The notes under the pieces were generated by a model. That model worked only from the letters and a program-made list of their open reading frames with translations, made no database searches and had not been told where the DNA came from. The translations under genes were made by a program, and so were the position numbers. DNA of 64,000 bases from Malania oleifera (taxonomy: Eukaryota > Streptophyta > Magnoliopsida > Santalales > Ximeniaceae). Of this stretch, positions 48,401 through 57,400 are shown piece by piece; within the stretch, counting starts at the first letter, position 1; each line of letters begins with the position of its first letter. The stretch is taken from the NCBI RefSeq assembly GCF_029873635.1, contig NC_080423.1, forward strand, positions 109,571,087-109,635,086. Direction: 5' to 3'.

Positions 48401-51336
48401 ATGAAAAAAATAGCCAGAGCCAAAGTCATACCCCTTATTCGACTCGAACAAATAGGAGCCCTAGCCATCTTTGACCCTTGGAAGCCCCACGATCCTTCGC
48501 GACTTTGTCTTGCACATTCGAACCAGCAGGCGCCTTTGCGAGCTTTTGAACCAGCAGCGTGAGCTAGTCTACGAGCCTTCGAACCAGCCAGAAGCCTTCG
48601 CGAGCTCATCTTCAAGCCTTCGAACCATCACCTTGAGTTCGTATTCGACATTTCGAACCAGCACGAGTCACACGACCCTTCGCGACTTCGTTTTCCACAT
48701 TTCGAACCAACAGGAGCCTACGGAAGATCGTCTGCGAGCCTTCAAACCAACCATGAGTTCGTCATGTCGTCTTTGACATTTCCAACTAGCAACAAGCTCA
48801 TCTTCTTCTTCTTTTTCTTTTTCTTCTTCTTCTTTTTCTTTTTCTTCTTCTTCTTCTTTCCGTTGCCTGCGTACTACTGCCTGTTTGCATTTTGCTTATG
48901 TCACATGAGAGTGATAGTGGATTTCAGACATGTAACCCCCCAAATCAACGGATCACAATGGATTTCAAGCTTCTACCGTTTTCTTAAGATTGGATTTCGA
49001 ATACAACTTGCTCTGAAGAATGACCCAAAAAAAAAAAAGGATTTTCAAAAGGTTAATGTTTAAATAATTCTTATATGATCAAAATTTCTGTACCACTCAT
49101 TAAAATAATATATATTCACTCTCACCATAGTATTTTCAAGAAAGTTTTGATATATCAAATGTGACAATTTAAACTTAATTTTGATATTAATTTTTATGAG
49201 TATTATTTTAAATCATTAGAATCACTTTAATACAAATTCAAGTCATGATTATTGTATAGTCAAATCTTCAATTATAATTATTGCTGCTAAAATTTATCTA
49301 AGAGAATTTGGATCAATTATAATATTGATCGCATGCGAAAATTAAAAAAGAAGTGACTTAAGGGACGCAAGTTGTACTTCGGAGAATTGCTTCAATGCTT
49401 AAATTAGGGAAATCTTTTAAACCAGTGTCTCTCCCATGCAAACTATATTTTATTGCACTCTTTTCTTTTATACTTTGAAATCTTTTATTGTACTCTTTTC
49501 TTTTGACGTTGAACTATGTTGAATCATCTTGGCAATTTTATTAAATTTTCAATTTTGTTATTGAATGTTTTGGCATTTTAAATTCTAATATTACTAGATA
49601 TTCACATGTTCATATATCAATTACCCCAAATAGGTATTTTACACTATTTTAATAATTGTGCGCATCTGACCACTATACTTCTCATAAGTTTTCTCCAGGT
49701 CAATAAAAACCATATGCAAATCCCTCTGCTTTTCCCTAAACTTTTCAATTAATCTTCTCAATTCTTAACAAATAAATAGAAAGAATTTCTAAAAGTATTA
49801 ATTGAGCAACAATCAAAAGAGGTTTTCCTTTTTCCACCATCAAAGTGCATTATCTTGATTCTTGTTCCATTTTCGTTCTTTTTCCTCTTACCTTGTAGTG
49901 AATTCTAAAAACAAGGCTGATCCTCAGTTTTACAGCACCAAATTCAGAATCATGAATGCATCTCTGGCACCATGGAAAAAGCAGCGCCTAATAAGATTAG
50001 TGACACTATTCAGGAGACATAAAACTCTTAAGCAAGCAACCACATTACTAAAAGCTTAAGCTATTAGCTTGCAGACCAACAGCACGTATCAAGCCTTAAC
50101 ACTAACTCCACATGCAGCCCAATTGCAAGCAGAGAGAAAAGCAACCAATAAATATCAACCTTTACAAGGAAAAAGAGAATTAGAATCTAAGACCTCCAAC
50201 CACTTTACCTAAAGCTTAAGTTCTCATGTTGTGGGCCAACAATGCACATCAAGCCTAAATATTCTCCCGCACATGTAGCCCGATTGCATGTGGAGAGAAG
50301 CAAACATTAAATACCATACATTCAAGGAACAAGATAAATTTTAACAACCATACAATAAACATGGGCAACAAAAATAAGAACCCAAGAGCTCCTAACAATG
50401 ATGGAGACAGAGCAACCACTTTACCTAAAAGTTTAAGTAGTTAGATTGTCGGCCATATCGATTGTTAACAAAAACCATAAACCATGACATTTTTAAAGCA
50501 AGACAGATTTCAATCTCAATATGTGTTTTGGTCCATTATACCAAAATACATTTTTAATAGGTGAAATCAGAGGGGATCAGGGGAATGCCACTTAAGCAGC
50601 TAAAAAGACAAGCAAGTACACTGGTCACTGCCCACAAAATTGTAGCACTAGGGTTTTGAGCTTTTTTTTTTCTTCTTTTATTCTTTTGGGGGTGGGGGAG
50701 GGGAGGAGGATTGTTGGAGAAATGAATGAATGCCACTAAAGCACAGCTAGAAAGACAAGGGAAAGCCAATGCCTTGAGACCAAGGTCAATTTCATGGGAA
50801 TTAAATCCTATGCTTTTCTAAGGTCCAGTTTGGAACTTGGAAAATACTAGACAAAAGAAAGGAAAATATCGAGAAATTCACATTTTCATGTTTGGTTGTC
50901 AAGGAAACTGAAAAAGAAAATGAAAAATATATCAAATTCATTAATAAAATTTTGATTTTACAAATCATTAATATTTGAATTTTCCAAATTTTAATCATAT
51001 TAAAACAAACTTTCATTTTAAATTGTATTTCATATAGAAGGAAATATAATGGAAAATGAGTTTCCACTTTATTTTTCTTCCTTTCCTTTTTCCAAATAAA
51101 ATTCTTAATCCAAATGGACCCTAAGAGAAACAAGAAAAGGAAAAAAGAAAGAAAATAAGATGAAAATTAATGCATCTCAGTTGCATCTTATCTCTATCTC
51201 AATTCTCAAATATGATTGAAAATGAAAATTTGTTCAAATATAATTGAAAATTAAGAAAATCAAAGGTTAACGGCATGTAAATAAAAATTTTGTCTGAATT
51301 TCTATACATTTTGCTTTCTTTCTCATTTTCTTAGAT

Positions 51337-51402
<66 letters not shown>

Positions 51403-52297
51403 CCTTTATTTTTTTCTTTTCCATTTCCAAGTTCAGGGAGCTTCAAAATGGTTTGAGCTTTATCAAGAATAAAAAAATGAATTGCATGACATCTCAATTT
51501 GAACTCAGGATGATTTTACATTAGAAGGCATAAAGAATAGAATTAAATTTTGGATCTGAAGACTTCAGAGCAGTTAATTTCAAAAAAAAAAAAAAAATTG
51601 AGCAATTATTCACACTGCAATTAACCAAAATGCCAACTGAACAGTAGCGTCAAACTAAGTCACAAACTCACATAGTCACCTGCAACACAAACGGCCCGGC
51701 GAGATCAACGAGATGCATGGCGGCGACGTTCTCGGGAAGAACTCCGCCTCCCGAATGATTCATGTCAGAAAACAAGAACTGCTCGAAACAAAGCTTCGCC
51801 TTTCTTGCAACATCAAAGCTCGCAAACCCCGGAACAGAGTTCTCGAGGCCGCAAATGCACGAATCCAACCATTCTCTCCGCAGACTCAACCCAAGCCTCC
51901 GAAGAGACTCGCCGAGAGGACAACCCGAGCTCTCAGCGAAGCTAGTCCCGGAACTCGGCATCGAAGCTTCCTGGAACTGGAAGGAAGACAGATCGACGAT
52001 CGGCGGCGGCAGCGGCGGCGGCGGAGGCGGAGGCGGGTTTTCGGAGGCATCAACGAAATCGTCATCGGAGATCTCGAGAGGAGCTGGTTCGTCGGGGTTA
52101 GGGTTTGGGTTTGGATCAGGGCAGGTTAGGGTTACGGTGTTGAGGGTTTCAGCGGAGGCTTGTACTTGAACAAGGATATCGTCGTCTTCGTCTTCAATAT
52201 CTTCTGGTAGATGTTGTTGATGTGGGTGCTGTGGTTGTTGATCTTCTTCTTCGTCTTCTTCATCGGAAGAATATCTCAGCCGGAGGCGCCTTCTCAT
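19796..52297 (-). CDS. RMI1: RMI1 (BLAP75), RecQ-mediated genome instability protein 1
   Basis: Eight exons on the minus strand join in phase: 52297-51680, 47186-47016, 43069-42924, 39724-39588, 28619-28210, 20578-20468, 20388-20260 and 19963-19796, giving 629 aa. That is close to the roughly 640 aa of the Arabidopsis protein. Residues 1-100 are acidic and proline-rich. The conserved helical N-terminus (DUF1767-like, [17 protein letters not shown], 131-147) is followed by OB-fold 1 (about 185-312, [45 protein letters not shown]), a variable linker, and C-terminal OB-fold 2 (about 450-629). RMI1 binds topoisomerase III-alpha and a RecQ helicase in the nucleus. The complex dissolves double Holliday junctions and limits crossing over in mitosis and meiosis. 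Introns 1-5 are 3.2 to 11 kb and full of transposons; introns 6 and 7 are short. An extra variable exon in the 11-kb intron 4 cannot be excluded, although the phase of exons 4 and 5 fits directly. Confidence 0.93.
20260..20388 (-). CDS. RMI1: RMI1 exon 7
   Basis: It encodes residues 532-574 ([17 protein letters not shown] ... FLVNFE). It is separated from exon 6 by a 79-bp intron. Confidence 0.92.
20468..20578 (-). CDS. RMI1: RMI1 exon 6
   Basis: It encodes residues 495-531 ([18 protein letters not shown] ... ILIDHN), the core of OB-fold 2 with its [10 protein letters not shown] strand-turn motif. Confidence 0.92.
21303..22520 (-). mobile_element. RTE-clade LINE copy in RMI1 intron 5
   Basis: The 3' end motif CCAAGCCTTAAGTCCCACTA is at about 21325. 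The copy runs back through antisense RT sequence, including the region matching the FADD catalytic box (near 22080-22120). It is 5' truncated and without a usable frame. It lies in the same orientation as RMI1. Confidence 0.8.
22521..23029. other. Unassigned intron 5 sequence
   Basis: AT-rich intron sequence with no recognised element. Confidence 0.5.
23030..24960. repeat. TG/TGCATG-rich satellite-like tract with nested duplications
   Basis: About 1.9 kb consists almost entirely of TG, GTGCATG and TATATG words. Longer repeats are stacked on it. A roughly 170-bp unit is doubled (about 23095-23265 and 23270-23440), and a 245-bp unit is doubled (23591-23835 and 23836 to about 24040, both containing TTTAGTGTCCGACAGTG). 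Pure (TG)n, (TA)n and (CA)n runs lie at 24145-24430. It is in RMI1 intron 5. Long open frames here are artefacts of the composition. Confidence 0.9.
24961..26539. other. Unassigned intron 5 sequence
   Basis: No element is confidently recognised. 26160-26540 may be further decayed LINE sequence because it adjoins the L1 fragment, but no diagnostic motif was seen. Confidence 0.4.
26540..26935 (-). mobile_element. L1 LINE fragment in RMI1 intron 5
   Basis: It is the reverse-oriented counterpart of 36060-36430 of the L1 at 33.2-37.6 kb. Both encode [19 protein letters not shown] and [12 protein letters not shown], followed by the LQRN(F/L)LWGG region. The two are roughly 90% alike by eye. Only a few hundred bases of the 3' RT region remain. 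Confidence 0.85.
26936..28209. other. Unassigned intron 5 sequence next to exon 5
   Basis: AT-rich intron DNA with no open frame or repeat that I could assign. Confidence 0.5.
28210..28619 (-). CDS. RMI1: RMI1 exon 5
   Basis: It encodes residues 359-494. The first half is repetitive: three imperfect copies of a unit containing (E)RNVEEF(A/G)V..(S/G)RE(N/S), two of them preceded by ATFAASG. The second half enters OB-fold 2 ([19 protein letters not shown], then SAKWAA). Donor and acceptor are consensus. Confidence 0.9.
28620..29600. other. RMI1 intron 4, proximal part
   Basis: It is mostly unassigned. 28870-29030 carries opposed CCTCC/GAGG-rich arms resembling the foldback repeat at 3.7-4.1 kb. 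Confidence 0.4.
29605..29775 (+). mobile_element. Au-like SINE
   Basis: The order of landmarks matches the widespread plant Au SINE. It has a tRNA-like head (TTGGATCAACAGTAAGGTTGC), a B-box-like GGGTTTGAGCCC, then GTAAGGCTGC, the CCTACGCTCCC-AAAGCAGGGAGC block, and a GTGGCCTG end. It is decayed, and no target duplication is evident. Confidence 0.6.
30365..30775. repeat. Minisatellite array, about 65-bp units
   Basis: About six imperfect units of GCAATGGCCTTGTGTAATGC, CTTGTAAGCATGCATGTGCC and CTCAATGCCCC-type sequence lie head to tail in RMI1 intron 4. A G-rich run sits upstream at 30184-30206. Confidence 0.8.
30790..31111. repeat. Minisatellite array, about 78-bp units, invaded by a gypsy element
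   Basis: About four units contain CATGCATGCACTAGGCCATG, then CGGCAAGTACAAGTGGGCAT, CCCGTGGCATCGCAATGACA. The array stops at the gypsy LTR at 31112 and resumes with one unit right after the other LTR (about 38323-38400). Another unit appears at about 39355-39415. Confidence 0.85.
31112..31625 (-). repeat. 3' LTR of the second gypsy copy
   Basis: It runs from CGTCACAAG to GGCTCATGAC. It shares AGGCAAGCATAATGCCC and AGGCTAAACACG with the other family LTRs. Confidence 0.8.
33191..37582 (+). mobile_element. L1-type LINE, 5' truncated, inserted in gypsy RNase H
   Basis: A target duplication AATGAGAAAT (33181-33190 and 37584-37593) and a short A-run at the 3' end mark the insertion. It holds the end of ORF1 (33343-33711) and ORF2. 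The AP endonuclease is at 33852-34560 ([34 protein letters not shown]). The RT is at about 35150-36200 ([22 protein letters not shown]). A C-terminal zinc-binding region lies at 37118-37260 (CYMCKCNN ... HLFIHCP). The catalytic FADD box reads FAND. ORF2 is split over three frames with additional stops, and a G-run at 35403-35419 interrupts RT. A whole L1 would be about 6 kb, so the 5' third is missing. The element is dead. Confidence 0.93.
37812..38322 (-). repeat. 5' LTR of the second gypsy copy
   Basis: It begins TGTCATGGG. The adjacent internal side carries the tRNA-Met-type primer site. Confidence 0.8.
38523..38710 (-). mobile_element. Fragment of a further LTR of the same gypsy family
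   Basis: It starts TGTCACAAGCCGAATATTTC and follows the family LTR through GGCAAGCAAGC and ATGTAATTCA, then passes into an (AAATTAC)n run. No second LTR was seen. Confidence 0.75.
38723..38762. repeat. (CAAATTA)n heptamer microsatellite
   Basis: Five tandem copies of a 7-bp unit lie at the truncated end of the LTR fragment. Confidence 0.9.
39419..39490. repeat. (CA)n(TA)n(TG)n microsatellite
   Basis: A compound repeat of CACACA, TATATA and TGTGTG runs lies about 100 bp downstream of the end of RMI1 exon 4 in transcript order. Confidence 0.9.
39588..39724 (-). CDS. RMI1: RMI1 exon 4
   Basis: It completes the split Arg and encodes residues 313-357 ([19 protein letters not shown] ... FRADGQ). 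[10 protein letters not shown] is a plant RMI1 signature. The rest is a variable linker. Confidence 0.9.
40310..41370 (+). mobile_element. Second L1-type LINE, internally deleted, in RMI1 intron 3
   Basis: An endonuclease segment ([17 protein letters not shown], then [18 protein letters not shown]) at 40450-40610 is followed after a large deletion by an L1 tail ([13 protein letters not shown]) and an A-run at about 41358-41368. Stops interrupt the endonuclease frame. It belongs to a different subfamily from the 33-kb copy. Confidence 0.8.
41680..42260. repeat. LTR-like repeat fragment with an internal duplication
   Basis: Two diverged units of about 180 bp (about 41690-41865 and 41885-42055) share the order TATTTT.ATCATAACT, GATTCAAGT, TTACTGGGTCAAAA and GGGC(T/C)(G/A)CAATCCAAG. 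The following ATTATGAGGAACTAATTCCC block resembles tails of some plant gypsy LTRs. No protein part is present, and the assignment is tentative. Confidence 0.4.
42924..43069 (-). CDS. RMI1: RMI1 exon 3
   Basis: It encodes residues 264-312 ([19 protein letters not shown] ... NKPPRGK), the best conserved block of OB-fold 1. It ends with a split Arg codon before a GTACTT donor. Confidence 0.93.
44216..45070. mobile_element. Non-autonomous hAT-like element, copy 1
   Basis: This 855-bp element has CATGGTTTTAAAT and ATTTAAAACAAAACCATG ends and many subterminal TAACGG/GTTACG words near both ends. The flanks CCAGTGAG and TCAATGAA look like a decayed 8-bp target duplication. It carries no transposase and sits within the RTE RT region. 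Confidence 0.75.
45196..46089. mobile_element. Non-autonomous hAT-like element, copy 2
   Basis: This 894-bp element is the same family as the one 125 bp to its left. It starts CATGGTTCTAAAT and ends TATAAAACCATG, with 8-bp flanks ATTACTCA and GTTACTCA (7 of 8 identical). Interior blocks such as GAGTTTTAGTGTATTTTGG are shared with copy 1 at high identity. A G-run lies at 45835-45847. Confidence 0.85.
47016..47186 (-). CDS. RMI1: RMI1 exon 2
   Basis: It encodes residues 207-263 ([16 protein letters not shown] ... [10 protein letters not shown]), the first half of OB-fold 1. The acceptor is TTTTTGCAG. The donor GTCTTT is weak but keeps the family reading into exon 3. Confidence 0.92.
47606..49760 (-). 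mobile_element. RTE-clade LINE copy in RMI1 intron 1, interrupted
   Basis: The 3' tail (GTT)n, read on the minus strand, is followed by the CCTTAAGTCCCAATAGGTGG motif at about 47630. LINE sequence runs to 48284, is interrupted by a 1.4-kb hAT-like element, and resumes at 49678 with the block antisense to the family's KAFDRVPR-type region (GTCAATAAAAACCATATG). Confidence 0.8.
48285..49677. mobile_element. Non-autonomous hAT-like element of 1.39 kb with GC-rich repeat core
   Basis: It has a perfect 8-bp target duplication CTTCTCAT (48277-48284 and 49678-49685) and imperfect inverted ends CATAGTAGTTAAAAGTGCGC and TGCGCATCTGACCACTATA. Next to the left end is a GGCGAGGCGA-type GC-rich block. 48500-48790 repeats TTCGAACCAGCA-type words about six times and ends in a (TTC)n run (48797-48862). 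No transposase frame is present. Confidence 0.8.
50000..50465. repeat. Triplicated dispersed-repeat block in RMI1 intron 1
   Basis: Three decaying copies of AAGCTTAAG...GGCCAACA...CATCAAGCC, followed by GCCC(A/G)ATTGCA, start near 50005, 50190 and 50400 (the last is partial). A related AGCTTAAGCTTTTAGG block occurs at about 63430. Confidence 0.55.
51339..51402. repeat. (TA)n(TG)n(TA)n microsatellite
   Basis: This compound dinucleotide run lies about 280 bp into RMI1 intron 1. Confidence 0.95.
51680..52297 (-). CDS. RMI1: RMI1 exon 1
   Basis: It encodes residues 1-206, from [10 protein letters not shown] to GPFVLQ, with the donor GTGACT following. The first Met matches the family start (MRRRRL). 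The exon is GC-rich, codes an acidic Asp/Glu tract (about 11-41) and a run of prolines (88-99), and then the conserved N-terminal helical region. Confidence 0.93.
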
Positions 52298-54484
52298 TTT
52301 CTTCTCCTTTTTTCAATTCAAAGCTTTGAGATTTTCCCTCCAGTTCTGTCAGTAGTTACAGTTGTTCCTTGCTCACAACCTGCTGTTTTTTTTTTTTTTT
52401 GGGTCCAGGCTGACACTAGGGCTCCGGCATGTCAGGTCGGCCCATGGGCTTTTCGGGCTTTGTTCATTCTATAATTCAATAAGACTCGATTTTTGCTCGT
52501 GTTGAACTCAAATTTGAGTCACGCGAGTAGTTTAGTGTTTGAATTTTGTAATAATATTCACAAACTCAGTTGCACTTAATCATCTTTTATAATTTTACTA
52601 TTTTATATTTTATATATACATTTAATGTTACACTAGTCATCGGCAGACACTCTATGTGTGCTTTGCGACTTTCTATTATTTAAAATTTTAAAAAAATAAT
52701 AAAAATTAAACAGCATAATAGCATTTTAGGATAGTTGTAGATAGTTATAGGATTTTTTAAAAATAATTATGAGTAATTATAGAAATAAACTTAACATAAT
52801 TATAAGGGTGTTTTAAAAAATTATAAAAAAAATAATAAAAATTAAACAGCATAATAGCATTTTAGAATAGTTGTAGATAGTTATAGGATTCTTTAAAAAT
52901 AATTATTAGTTATAGGAATAAACTTGACATAATTATAAGAGTGTTTTAAAAAAAGTTATGGGTAGTTAAAGGAGTATTTTGGAGTAATTATCGATAGTTG
53001 AAGGGATAAATGAGACATTTTTAAAATAAGACACCAAATAGGGGAATTATCTTTATAATAGTATAAATTTTATATTTATATATATATATATATATATATT
53101 ATTTTAGTTCAATTTGAACTTTAAAAACATCTAACAAAGTTAGGTGAAGTTCAACAATTTTGAAATTGAGTTTGAGTCCAGGTTTAAGTTCAAAATTTTT
53201 TATTTCAATTTTTGTCAAATATATCATTGTGCTAAATTGGGTCAACTATACACATATATAGGAGGCACACTTGGTTTGATCATATTCCAATTTTCAAATT
53301 TTACAACCTAATATAAAAATTTTAAACTTTAATATTTGAACTATTCAAAATTAACTTGTTCAAATGTAACTTTGGTCTAACTTGTAATGCTTTATTATTA
53401 ATTTGTGATGTAAAGGTATGCACCATCACAACCAACATGGGCAGTAGTAGGGGAGCGGTGCATGACTCATTTGTTCCACTTCGCTATTCACCAACTGCCA
53501 CTTAGGCTTATGACAGTCATGGTCATGACGAGTAACACTTTTCACTTTCTTGAAAAATAAAACCTTTCTTAAAAAGTCTGACAATTTTGAAAGGCTACAA
53601 CACAAGTTTAGAGGAATTTATTGAACAAGAAAACAACAATACACAGAGATAACTTTGCACTACATGCGATCCAATTCCGCAAAAATCTAAATCCATGATC
53701 TAAAATTTAAACTCTCAAACACAAGTTGAGTTTTAACACAAAAAATTCTTCAAGCTGAAATTCAAGATTCAAAAATTTGTCCTCCTTTATTCTCCTCATC
53801 AACAAAGATAACTAGTCTTCTAGAAAATTGAAGTTATTCTCCCTAGACTCAGGTTTATCAACTTGTCAGTTAAAAAGAGTCATAAATTTTATTCATTTTC
53901 TTCCTATGATTAATGAATTTTGAGCTAGTGCCCTATGAATTTTTCCCCCAACTCCTCCAAGAAATTTTTCATATATAAAACAGGTTGTAGTAGAGTTTTA
54001 TAAATTACCATTGTGGCCAAAAAAAAATTTTTTTTTAAATCAATAGAGTCAAAAAATAAGAAAGATTCGGAACCCAAGTTCCAAGAACATAACTTCTCAT
54101 CAAAAATAACTTACAAAAGATTTGGAACCCAAGTTCCATAAATATAGCTTTTCATCAAAAAGGTCCATTAAATGTGCAGAAAATGAAGCCTTACCCATTC
54201 CAAAAGGTGACTAACAACAAATGGTACATGCTCATTAAGATATGCAGTAAAGAACCACATTAGTCACGTGAATCGTAAAACGGACACATGGATACTCGGT
54301 ACGTAATCCCAAAAAAAAAAAAAGAACCGTCTTGGATCATAATTCGCTAAACTGATCAAAGCAACAGCTACCCCTGAATTCAGGGATGGCCAGGCAACAT
54401 GATGCGTACAATATAAAGCCAATTTTCCCTCTTCCTCCTTGCATTAGATGAAACAAAAATCCATTTCAAAATACAGAATCAGTC
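52298..54484. other. Intergenic region between SWI3A (3' end) and RMI1 (5' end)
   Basis: This 2.2-kb spacer must hold the RMI1 promoter on the minus strand and the SWI3A 3' UTR. It is AT-rich and includes a 136-bp tandem duplication. No clear TATA box or terminator could be fixed. Confidence 0.6.
52695..52966. repeat. Tandem duplication, two units of about 136 bp
   Basis: 52695-52830 and 52831-52966 both begin AATAATAAAAATTAAACAGC and contain ATAGTTGTAGATAGTTATAG. They differ by a few substitutions and a small gap. They lie 400-670 bp upstream of the RMI1 start codon. Confidence 0.9.
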
Positions 54485-57400
54485 TTAAGATTTTACATTA
54501 TGATCCCTCCATCTTGATATCCCAGCACTAAAGGTTCTTTGCAGGACATCAATTCGCTCTTCTATAATATACTCTTTCAGCTGCCCTATTCGGGCATACT
54601 CCTCCTCCATAACCACCTCTAGATCTTCAAAGTGCTTCATTTTAGATTGCAATTTCTTCAACTGTTTATGAATTCAGATGAAAAAAAAAAGTCAATACAT
54701 TTCTAATATACTGGCAGGATGATATGTTCATGAAGCTCAACTTTCAGAGAGTAAAAAAAAAAACAGAGAAATAGCACTGATTAACCTGTGTTTCAATTAT
54801 GTTACCAACTAAATTTCCCATCTCTTTGACTTCCTGATCTGCCAACAATTTGGCATGAGCGGCAGCTGTCCCCAGAGCTGTTGCAACTGCAGCTCTTATT
54901 CTCAAAGTAAGAGGTACGGCATTCTTCTCTGTAGATATCTCCCGAGTCTCTGAAGAATGAACTATGGTCATGACAGGTACAATGCACTGAACGGCAAAAC
55001 AAAAGGGCATGCATGCCCAAACAAAAGGATACGCACTGAACAGCCAAACAAAAGGACACCAAGAAAATAACTGGATTACATCAGGACGGTGGATGTACAT
55101 TATCAGAACTAAAGGATTTATTAGATGAATAGAGCAGAGTAAAATTCGGAAAGAATAACATTTTTTTTAGATGAAAAAAGGAATTAATTAAGAAGGAAAA
55201 ACCACATAAGATGGACAACAAGGGGGACTCCCGCTAAAAGTATCTCCACCCCCCAAATCATTCATAAATCAGGCAACGAAACGCCCAGAACCAACCCAGG
55301 CCACTCTATCCTACAAGAAGTAAGATTGATTCTTGAAGAAAAAAAAAAAAAAAGGACTAACAGATTCAAGCATTACAATCTAATTTCTTACAATAATATT
55401 CAAGCATTTGATAAGAAACTTTCTATAGAAAAAGGGCAAAAGACATTCCACTAGGTCCAAGATCCATATCTATGAATTGAAAGGTCTGAATGACCAACTC
55501 TGCAATCAATTGTTAGAATCAATAGGTCTTCAAATCGCTCATTTGAAAAAATTGAAACCCTTCTTATTGGATGATCATGTTTTGATAAGAAGATGCGGAC
55601 CTCCCTCGAAGTTTCAAAAATCCCATAGAGCTCTCCTGAGGTTAGACAAAACCATTCTGACCTAACCCACAAAACTCCCTTTGCATTTGATTTTTTGGAC
55701 ACTTACAGCTGCTCCTTGGCTTGTCTTTTTTTGCCAAAAACTCGAGCAGTCCAGGGGATTTCCAAAACTTCAAGGGAGGACTGCATCTTTTTGCCAAACC
55801 TCAAGGGAGGTCTATGTTTTTTGGGCTTAAGAAAAATACCTGATAGAGGGAGCATTTCTTTCATATCCGAATCTTCAACCTTAAGGACCCTGGGGAAGTG
55901 AGCTGCAAACCTTTAGTATCCAATGCAAGATAAAAGGAACACTTATGGGAGAATCAACAGGAGGAAAAAAGGGGAAAGAAATAAAACAACCAACCTTTCT
56001 GGCTCATCATTTGGAGATGGAGACCCTACTTCATTTGGAACATTAACCTCCTCATGATCAAATAATTCTTTTGCAAAAGGTATTTCCTCACAAAGTTCAG
56101 TAACAGCAGCGCCAGCTGCAGCAGTTGCAATATTTGGACCAAACATTCCAGAGATGCGAGCTACCTAATGACGACTACGTAAGTTTTCTATTTTGTATGA
56201 TAAAAAATGAAATTTTGCAATTAAACACGAGGTCCTATCAATCAATGAGAAGTCATTTGTTTCCCTTCAAACTTACTTTTCCAGTCACACATGGCATAGC
56301 CTTCGCAAAATAAAAATACAACCATCACAAAATAAGGTTTGGTAGATTTAAATTTGTGGCAAGGATTCAAACCTGTTTCATCAGTGAATTATCCGTATCA
56401 GAAAGTGAAGCAACACGTTTTTTCTTTAAAGGAGGACTATGAGTCTCAGCTTCTCCATTCAACTTACACTCATTTGTTTGCTCATGACACAGATCCCCTG
56501 CTCCAGCAGTGTCTTGCGATTCAGATGAGTTTAAGGGAACTTGTTGGGTGCAGCTCATGTTGCCACTGATTCCCCCAGGTGCATTCTTTCCATGGAAAGA
56601 ACCCAACATGAGATCTCCAAAAGGCATCTCAATGAGCCTTGAAATACACTCTAGTTTAGTCTTTGTTTGAACATTCTGGGCAACAAGCTGCCAATCATCT
56701 CCATGTTTCAAGACAGATTCCAAAAGAAGCAGGTTCTCTGCCTCGGTCCAAATGGTTCCAGAAGTACCAGTGTTTTCCATGCAATCATTAAACTTGAAAT
56801 CATCAGCAGACATGTTCTCCCCATAATTTCCATTTTTGAAGCATTTAACACATATAATAGAACTCCCCTGCCAATGTGACAATAATATTTAATATTCCAA
56901 TGCGTTAAATGACAGCCAGAAAACTTGCAGATTAGCATATGATCTTGCAAAGAATCGTATTAATTTAAATAAAAAGTAAATATCAAATCATCTTCACTGC
57001 TCAAAGGCACATGGCATATTTCAAATATTTAAATCCATGTCAAGGATTAACCAACTTGGAGGCAAGAAGGGAGGTGGAAGAGGAGTTTGACCCAGGCCCA
57101 TCATATCTATGGATTCATATGCCAAGTTAATCAGCCACAATCAATGACCACCAAATAACAGTTGATCATGGAGATTGCACAAATACAACCACCAAAATGA
57201 TAACAACTTTCATCACAACGATTTCCAGCCTTGCAAATATTTTTCTTCATAAAAGCTGGTTTCAAGACCATTCCTGTTAATTATAATTTATTAAATATTT
57301 TTTATTGCTCCAGCCAAGGCTCTTCTTGATTTTGGTCATAATAGCACCCTCCACGTCCATCAAATCATCACTCCATCCTCATGCATCTATTAGTTTCCAT

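Noticed and set aside
48471-49063. Host exon in the GC-rich stretch of RMI1 intron 1
   Set aside because: It lies within a transposon bounded by CTTCTCAT duplications and consists of repeated words plus a TTC run. No family match was seen.
51713-52169. Plus-strand open frames of 135-138 aa opposite RMI1 exon 1
   Set aside because: They are antisense shadows of a GC-rich coding exon whose minus-strand product is clearly RMI1.
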